Source of the DNA: Nitrososphaerales archaeon TH5888
GTDB lineage: Archaea; Thermoproteota; Nitrososphaeria; Nitrososphaerales; Nitrososphaeraceae
NCBI GenBank assembly: GCA_014523595.1
Contig: JAATVN010000007.1
Coordinates: 1-9,447 of the forward strand
Direction: 5' to 3'
DNA: 9,447 bases
Shown here: positions 5,269-9,447 of the stretch, in pieces
Layout: each line of letters opens with the position of its first letter
Position numbering within the stretch: position 1 is the first letter of the stretch
The notes under the pieces: model-generated
Told to the model about the DNA's origin: nothing
The model's input: the letters and a program-made list of their open reading frames with translations, nothing else
Database searches by the model: none
Translations under genes and position numbers: made by a program

Positions 5269-5733
5269 ATGGCATTATTAGTAGTTAGAATGAGAGGAAC
5301 TGTAAATGTGCCATATTGGGCACTGACTACACTTAAGAATCTCTATTTGAACAAGAAATTTTCTGCCACTCTCGTTCCCGAAACAACGAATTACTTGGGG
5401 ATGTTAAGAAAGATAAATCAATGGGTAGCATGGTCAAAAGCAGATTCAGATATAATAAAAATCTTGATTGAGAAAAGAGGTAAAAAGAAAAGCCCAACAT
5501 TAGAATCAAAGGATGAAAATAAGAGTAAATCTGATTACAAGGGCATTGATGAATTGGTAGATGTCATTGTAAATAATAAAATAAAATTCTCGGATCAAAA
5601 TAATATTAAACCTTGGTTTAGCTTGAATCCACCCAAAGGCGGTTTTAAAAAGAATACTAAAAAACAGTTCTCAGATGGCGGTATCCTTGGCAATAACAAG
5701 GAATTGCTTGAAATTGTAAAAAGAATGGTATGA
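5269..5733 (+). CDS. rpl30: Large ribosomal subunit protein uL30
   Basis: This is a 154-residue archaeal long-form uL30. It starts MALLVVRMRGTVNVP (the L30 strand), then has LVPETTNYLGMLRKINQWVAWS (36-57) and, near the end, WFSLNPPKGGFK (116-127), all family landmarks. Bacterial L30 is only about 60 residues; the extra C-terminal region is archaeal/eukaryotic. The linker after EKRGKKK (about 72-90) is Lys/Ser/Glu-rich and takes the place of the GNKRVTDEY-type segment of many archaeal homologues. GGTGA at 5260-5264 includes the uS5 stop and lies four bases before the ATG, acting as the ribosome-binding site. A 72-base gap with a TATA-like box separates it from uL15. Confidence 0.93.
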   Translation: MALLVVRMRGTVNVPYWALTTLKNLYLNKKFSATLVPETTNYLGMLRKINQWVAWSKADSDIIKILIEKRGKKKSPTLESKDENKSKSDYKGIDELVDVIVNNKIKFSDQNNIKPWFSLNPPKGGFKKNTKKQFSDGGILGNNKELLEIVKRMV

Positions 5734-5760
5734 CTTTGTTGAAGAAAAAATGAGTTTTAC

Positions 5761-5770
5761 ATTTATATTT
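5761..5770 (+). promoter_or_regulatory. Possible internal TATA box before uL15
   Basis: ATTTATATTT lies in the 72-base gap between uL30 and uL15, the only sizeable gap in this part of the block. Standard spacing puts a start site near 5792, giving uL15 a leader of about 14 bases that contains AAGG at 5792-5795. It may supplement read-through from the uL18 promoter. Confidence 0.4.
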
Positions 5771-5805
5771 ACACTCCTATTTTGATTGTATAAGGTATAT
5801 CATAC

Positions 5806-6240
5806 ATGGCAACTAGATTGAGAAAAAGCCGCAGACATCGAGGTACAAGATATTGCGGATGGGGTCAAATAGGACAACATAGACAGTCTGGTAGCCGGGG
5901 TGGAATAGGCGGAGGAGGAAAACATAAGCATTTTTGGATTCGAACTGTAATTGAAGAACCCGACCATTTTGGACATGATACGCTTACCTCATATAGTCGA
6001 TTTTTAGTCAAAAAATGGATTAATTTGAGAGATCTTAAGAATCTCTCACTCAGATTCAGTGGTAAAAAGGAAGAAAAAACTATTCTGGATCTTCGATCAT
6101 TAGGAATTCAAAAACTCTTGGGCGGCGGCAACATTAGCGAAAGTTATGTAATTAAGGTAGCACAAGCATCTGCAAGTGCTAAAAAGAAAGTAGAGTCGGC
6201 AGGAGGTAGTATAATTTCAAATGACCACAGTGCACAATGA
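5806..6240 (+). CDS. rpl15: Large ribosomal subunit protein uL15
   Basis: The 144-residue protein is the usual archaeal uL15 size. Its N-terminus MATRLRKSRRHRGTRYCGWG (1-20) is followed by QIGQHRQSGSRGGIGGGG (21-38), corresponding to the Gly/Arg-rich rRNA-binding extension, then KHKHFW (39-44). The globular part ends with LDLRSLGIQKLLGGG (95-109) and IKVAQASASAKKKVESAGG (116-134), the L15/L18e nucleotide-binding-like fold. It stabilises 23S rRNA in the 50S subunit. YCGWG replaces the THGYG-like sequence of many other archaea. Its last 20 bases overlap the start of secY in another frame, and the secY ribosome-binding site lies within its coding sequence, a classical translational coupling. Confidence 0.93.
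   Translation: MATRLRKSRRHRGTRYCGWGQIGQHRQSGSRGGIGGGGKHKHFWIRTVIEEPDHFGHDTLTSYSRFLVKKWINLRDLKNLSLRFSGKKEEKTILDLRSLGIQKLLGGGNISESYVIKVAQASASAKKKVESAGGSIISNDHSAQ
6201..6207 (+). promoter_or_regulatory. Strong Shine-Dalgarno of secY inside uL15
   Basis: AGGAGGT is an excellent match to the archaeal anti-Shine-Dalgarno and is the strongest such sequence I noticed in the window. It lies 13 bases before ATG 6221, longer than ideal spacing. A stop in the secY frame at 6212-6214 rules out a start between it and ATG 6221, so this sequence must serve that ATG or the in-frame GTG at 6230. Confidence 0.6.
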
Positions 6241-7651
6241 AAGTATTGTAAGAACAGTAGTCAAGAAAGTCTCGGCTTACATTCCTCAAGTTGAGAAGCC
6301 TAAAAAGAAAATTGGATTAAGTGAGAAATTCATTTGGTGCGGAATTGCATTATTAGCATACCTTGTTATGGGTCAAATTCCACTTTATGGAGTAACAGAT
6401 TCACCACAATTTGATTTCTTGGCATTTGCGAGAGTTATATTTGCTGCACAACAAGGAACATTACTAGAATTAGGTATAGGTCCAATCGTTACTGCAGGTC
6501 TCTTGATGCAGCTATTAAAGGGCTCAGAACTAATTAAGCTAAATTTCAAGGACCCCGATGATAGGTCTCTCTTTACATCCGCAACAAAGATAGTTACTAT
6601 TATCGTCATTATTGCAGAGGGTTCACTTTATGGTGTTAGTGTATATGGAGGTTTACTTGCTCATCCTAGTCTTATTCCTATCTTAATTGGACAACTTATT
6701 GGGGCCAGTATTGTTGTAATGTACCTAGACGAACTAATTCAAAAAGGATGGGGATTAGGTTCTGGTATCAGTCTTTTCATTATGGCAGGAGTTGCTCAGG
6801 GAATTTTATGGAGTATATTCAGTCCGCTACCTGCACAAGATGGACCAGTGGGAGTAATTCCATTCATCATAGATTCTGCTATTAACGGAGACCTCTCAAA
6901 TACATTCTTCAGAAGTGGTCAGCTCCCGAGTATTTTTGGTCTTATAGTTACCTCCTTAGTTCTATTGGCGCTTGTGTATACTCAGGGTATTCATATTGAT
7001 ATCCCTATAGTATCTACGAAGTATCGAGGGTTTACTGCTGTGTATCCTATAAAATTGCTATATACGTCTAACATTCCGGTTATTTTGGCCTCGGCATTAC
7101 TAGCAAACGCTGTTTTCATGGGACAGATGTTATGGGCAAACTATAATCCTGACAATTCAAATCCATTGTTTAACGTGATTGCCCAGTTTGATCCACAAAG
7201 CTCACAATCTCCAACTGGCGGAATCTTGTATTATACCACATCTCCCAATAGCTTTGAAAATGCGCTTGCTGATCCGGTTAGGACAATAGCGTATATCATA
7301 TTTATGACAGGTATTGTTACCGTATTTGGTAGACTGTGGGTGGAATTAGGTGGATTATCTCCAAAGGCAGCAGCAAAGAATTTGTTGGATGCAGATGTTC
7401 AGGTTCCAGGCTTTAGACGAACTCAAAGTTCGGTCCAGACTCTACTTAATAAGTACATACCAGCTGTTACAATAGCAGGAGGGATAATAATCGGACTCTT
7501 GGCATCTGTGTCAAACGTATTGAACGTATTTGGTACGGGAATTGGTATACTGCTTATGGTCGATATATTGGTTAATTATTATAACCTTCTCGTTCGAGAA
7601 CAAGTAGATGTCCATATGCCTAAATTGGCGGCACTCCTTGGAAGGGACTAG
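6221..7651 (+). CDS. secY: Preprotein translocase channel subunit SecY
   Basis: SecY (Sec61 alpha homologue) forms the protein-conducting channel of the cytoplasmic membrane together with SecE and Sec-beta. The 476 residues match archaeal SecY. Ten hydrophobic segments can be placed roughly at 36-56, 84-101, 121-140, 150-170, 180-201, 235-254, 280-303, 353-372, 411-431 and 434-455. Landmarks are the plug-to-TM2 signature LELGIGPIVTAGLLMQLL (82-99), KGWGLGSGISLF (175-186) and GFRRTQSSVQ (397-406) in the cytoplasmic loop before TM9. Position after uL15 is the universal spc-operon arrangement. The start ATG overlaps uL15 by 20 bases. The 3' end overlaps the adenylate kinase frame. Confidence 0.96.
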   Translation: MTTVHNESIVRTVVKKVSAYIPQVEKPKKKIGLSEKFIWCGIALLAYLVMGQIPLYGVTDSPQFDFLAFARVIFAAQQGTLLELGIGPIVTAGLLMQLLKGSELIKLNFKDPDDRSLFTSATKIVTIIVIIAEGSLYGVSVYGGLLAHPSLIPILIGQLIGASIVVMYLDELIQKGWGLGSGISLFIMAGVAQGILWSIFSPLPAQDGPVGVIPFIIDSAINGDLSNTFFRSGQLPSIFGLIVTSLVLLALVYTQGIHIDIPIVSTKYRGFTAVYPIKLLYTSNIPVILASALLANAVFMGQMLWANYNPDNSNPLFNVIAQFDPQSSQSPTGGILYYTTSPNSFENALADPVRTIAYIIFMTGIVTVFGRLWVELGGLSPKAAAKNLLDADVQVPGFRRTQSSVQTLLNKYIPAVTIAGGIIIGLLASVSNVLNVFGTGIGILLMVDILVNYYNLLVREQVDVHMPKLAALLGRD

Positions 7652-8228
7652 AAAAAAAACAGTTATTATTGTTGGTGTTCCTGGAGTAGGAAAGAGCACA
7701 ATAATTTCTAATGCTACAACAACGTTACAAAACAAAGGAACGACTTTGAACAAAGTGGTTTTTGGATCTGTTATGTTCGAGGAAGCTAAAAAATTGGGAA
7801 TAAATGATAGAGATCAGATAAGAAAACAAACGATAGATGTACAACAAAGATTACAAAATATGGCCGCTGATCATATCTCCGGTCTGAACGATTCGATAGT
7901 AGTTGTTGATACCCATCTTTTTATAAAAACACGATCAGGTTATTATCCGGGATTACCAATGAATCTTATTTTAAAGCTAAATCCTGAAAGACTTATTTTG
8001 ATAACTGCAGATTCCGAAGAAATTCTAAATAGAAGAAAAAATGACAGTACTCGGACAAGAGATTTGATTTCAGATGACGAAATCAAAAGGGATATAGAAG
8101 TTTCTTTGTCGATGATTTCATCACTTTCAATTTTGACGGGTGCACCATTTGAAATTATTCAGAACCATGACAACATGATAGATTCTGCCACATCGCTATT
8201 GGTAGAATTACTAGAGAAATCTACTTGA
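7638..8228 (+). CDS. adkA: Archaeal adenylate kinase AdkA
   Basis: Archaeal-type adenylate kinase (trimeric AdkA family, not bacterial Adk) converts ATP + AMP to two ADP in the cytoplasm. From TTG 7638 it has 196 residues, the usual family length. The P-loop GVPGVGKS is at 13-20, the family-specific VVDTHLFIKTRSGYYPGLP at 89-107, and NRRKNDSTRTRD, the lid-type arginine region, at 131-142. The ATG at 7608 lies in the same frame but adds ten residues that do not look like the family and deepens the overlap with secY to 44 bases; there is no other ATG or GTG between. With TTG 7638 the overlap is 14 bases. Either way it is probably translated by coupling to secY. The secY-adkA neighbourhood is standard in archaea. 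Family call is firm; start is moderately sure. Confidence 0.92.
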   Translation: MEGTRKKTVIIVGVPGVGKSTIISNATTTLQNKGTTLNKVVFGSVMFEEAKKLGINDRDQIRKQTIDVQQRLQNMAADHISGLNDSIVVVDTHLFIKTRSGYYPGLPMNLILKLNPERLILITADSEEILNRRKNDSTRTRDLISDDEIKRDIEVSLSMISSLSILTGAPFEIIQNHDNMIDSATSLLVELLEKST

Positions 8229-8278
8229 TTGATAGATTCCAAGATGTGGGTAACATAGATATGGATATTGGGTTTACA

Positions 8279-8286
8279 ATATAAAA
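8279..8286 (+). promoter_or_regulatory. Possible internal TATA box before cmk
   Basis: ATATAAAA, preceded by TTTACA, lies in the 90-base gap between adkA and cmk. Typical spacing puts a start site near 8309, about ten bases ahead of ATG 8319, with CGAGGA between them as a possible ribosome-binding site. The gap itself holds no credible small gene: ATG 8244 and ATG 8261 run only a few codons. Confidence 0.4.
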
Positions 8287-8318
8287 CATCAAGTGACAAT
8301 GGATTGAAATCGAGGAAT

Positions 8319-8888
8319 ATGCGGAACATTAGTGTGGTTATTTCAGGGAGTGCAGCTGTCGGCAAGACTACATTGGCCCATGCTCTCGCAAGGGAATTCG
8401 GATTCAAGTTGTACAACGGGGGCGACATCTTGAAGGAAATAGCACGTCAACAAGGCTACACGATATCGGGAAATGATTGGTGGGATTCTAATGAAGCGAT
8501 AGGTTTTATGAGAGAACGTAAGAAAAACTCCATTTTTGACAGGCAGGTGGATGAAAAATTAATAAAGATTGCTAAAAAAGGTAACGTTATAATTACTAGT
8601 CATACACTTCCTTGGTTAACTACTGAACAAATTAGTTTTTGGCTAAGTGCTTCTCAGAGGAAAAGATCTGAAAGAATGTCAAAACGCGACAAAATCACAT
8701 TAAGAGAGGCTCTTGACATTGTTAAGGTGAGGGATAGGGAAAATAAAAAAATCTATAAGAAAATCTATGGGTCAGAATTCGGAGAAAGCCTTGAAGTATT
8801 TGATTTCATGATTAATACCGAACTTCTCTCGCTTGAATCACTTGTTTATTTGTGTAAGGAAATTATAAAGAAGATGAAGATTCAGTAG
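8319..8888 (+). CDS. cmk: Archaeal cytidylate (CMP/dCMP) kinase
   Basis: The enzyme phosphorylates CMP and dCMP with ATP in pyrimidine nucleotide supply. From ATG 8319 it has 189 residues, as expected for the archaeal family; the frame stays open back to TTG 8268, but the extra 17 residues are polar and not family-like. The P-loop GSAAVGKT (10-17) opens the protein, followed by NGGDILKEIARQQG (33-46), corresponding to the AGxIFRxxA motif. RDREN...YKKIYG (138-151) is a clear signature of archaeal CMP kinases. GAGG at 8312-8315 is only three bases from the ATG. The P-loop differs from the common GPPGSGKT version but obeys GxxxxGK[ST]. It lies between adkA and cbf5, a typical archaeal arrangement, except that DUF106, eL34 and eL14 genes, which often lie in this cluster, are missing. 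Confidence 0.9.
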   Translation: MRNISVVISGSAAVGKTTLAHALAREFGFKLYNGGDILKEIARQQGYTISGNDWWDSNEAIGFMRERKKNSIFDRQVDEKLIKIAKKGNVIITSHTLPWLTTEQISFWLSASQRKRSERMSKRDKITLREALDIVKVRDRENKKIYKKIYGSEFGESLEVFDFMINTELLSLESLVYLCKEIIKKMKIQ

Positions 8889-8904
8889 TATACTAGGACA
8901 CAAA

Positions 8905-9447
8905 ATGACATTAAGACTTGATGCATTAGAGATCATAAATGATGATGTTACTAGCACAAAGTATGGCTATCATCCTGATTCTAGACCTTTGAATGTACTT
9001 TTAGATAATGGAATTATCTTGTTAGATAAACCTTCAGGACCTACTAGCCATGAATTGGTTGCCTGGACAAAGAGAATCCTTGGGATAACTAAGGCGGGTC
9101 ACAGTGGTACTCTTGATCCAGGTACTACCGGTCTTCTACCAATCGGATTAGGGGATGCTACCAAAGCATTATCAATCCTGTTGTTAGGACCAAAAGAATA
9201 CTATGCCATTGCGAGGATTCATCAGCAAAAGGACCTTGGTATAATTGATAGTGTGCTTGGACAATTTACTGGAGAGATTTACCAAAGGCCTCCTCAGCGA
9301 TCATCCGTCAAAAGATCCACCCGTGTTAGACGAATATATGAATTACAAAGACTAGAAAGTGTAAACAACATCCTTTTGCTACGTGTGCTATGTGAAGCAG
9401 GGACTTACATTAGAAAACTCGTTTATGATATCGGGGAAGTTCTTGGA
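8905..9447 (+). CDS. cbf5: Cbf5/TruB-family tRNA/rRNA pseudouridine synthase, N-terminal part (cut by window edge)
   Basis: Cbf5 is the catalytic subunit of H/ACA guide-RNA complexes (with Nop10, Gar1 and L7Ae) and also makes pseudouridine 55 in archaeal tRNA. From ATG 8905, 181 codons are open to the last base, so the C-terminal part with the PUA domain lies outside. Motifs in order are ILLDKPSGPTSHELV (38-52), GHSGTLDPGTTGLLPIGLG (66-84) with catalytic Asp71, the KEYYAIARIH strand (97-106), the QRPPQRSSVKR loop (126-136) and CEAGTYIRKLVYDIGEVLG (163-181). The absence of the longer eukaryotic N-terminal extension and the SxVKR loop fit archaeal Cbf5. The ATG follows cmk by 16 bases with no clear Shine-Dalgarno, so the gene is probably in the same transcript. 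Confidence 0.93.
   Translation, partial: MTLRLDALEIINDDVTSTKYGYHPDSRPLNVLLDNGIILLDKPSGPTSHELVAWTKRILGITKAGHSGTLDPGTTGLLPIGLGDATKALSILLLGPKEYYAIARIHQQKDLGIIDSVLGQFTGEIYQRPPQRSSVKRSTRVRRIYELQRLESVNNILLLRVLCEAGTYIRKLVYDIGEVLG

Noticed and set aside
7511..7753. Minus-strand open frame opposite the secY-adkA junction
   Set aside because: It lies opposite two well-supported genes and its translation shows no recognisable family. The same applies to the other minus-strand frames opposite the creatininase, mdh, larB, uL18, uS5 and secY genes.

Overview
The window is a stretch of archaeal chromosome, very probably from an ammonia-oxidising-type thaumarchaeon (Nitrososphaeria, possibly Nitrososphaerales). 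The archaeal assignment rests on an Sm-like protein next to ribosomal protein eL37, archaeal-type uL18, uS5, uL30 and uL15, archaeal SecY, the archaeal adenylate kinase AdkA, an archaeal CMP kinase and the pseudouridine synthase Cbf5. TATA boxes about 25-30 bases ahead of nearly leaderless starts agree with this. The narrower placement rests on the protein style (for example the CGWGQIGQHR start of uL15), a small DUF5679 zinc ribbon, and the absence of eL34, eL14 and DUF106 genes from the secY cluster. It is recognition from memory, not a computed phylogeny. The DNA is AT-rich and even in composition, with no mobile element, CRISPR array, tRNA or rRNA seen.

Layout. Bases 1-321 hold the 3' end of a creatininase-family gene. 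Bases 473-909 hold an RNA-related pair (LSm, then eL37, which is only 56 residues). Bases 959-1723 encode a membrane-anchored coiled-coil protein that I do not recognise; it starts with TTG and ends convergently with a 45-residue zinc ribbon on the minus strand (1918-1781). A 280-base divergent intergenic region (1919-2198) follows. It contains the mdh promoter, an inverted repeat upstream of it, and a second strong TATA-like sequence with no obvious gene. Malate dehydrogenase and LarB (nickel-pincer cofactor synthesis) follow in tandem at 2199-3942.

From 4012 to the right edge there is one long translation and secretion block on the plus strand: uL18 - uS5 - uL30 - uL15 - SecY - AdkA - CMP kinase - Cbf5 (cut by the window edge). 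Many junctions overlap or nearly touch (ATGA at uL18/uS5, 4 bases at uS5/uL30, 20 bases at uL15/secY, about 14 bases at secY/adkA), which indicates translational coupling. Weak internal TATA-like boxes precede uL15 and cmk. The main promoter before uL18 carries the same 13-base sequence as the mdh promoter, and its spacing argues for starting uL18 at ATG 4012 rather than GTG 3997.

Most of the window is housekeeping. I do not see a clear undescribed system. The best leads are the mdh-larB pairing, the unknown coiled-coil protein, the palindromic element and orphan TATA box upstream of mdh, and the repeat at the convergent gene ends.
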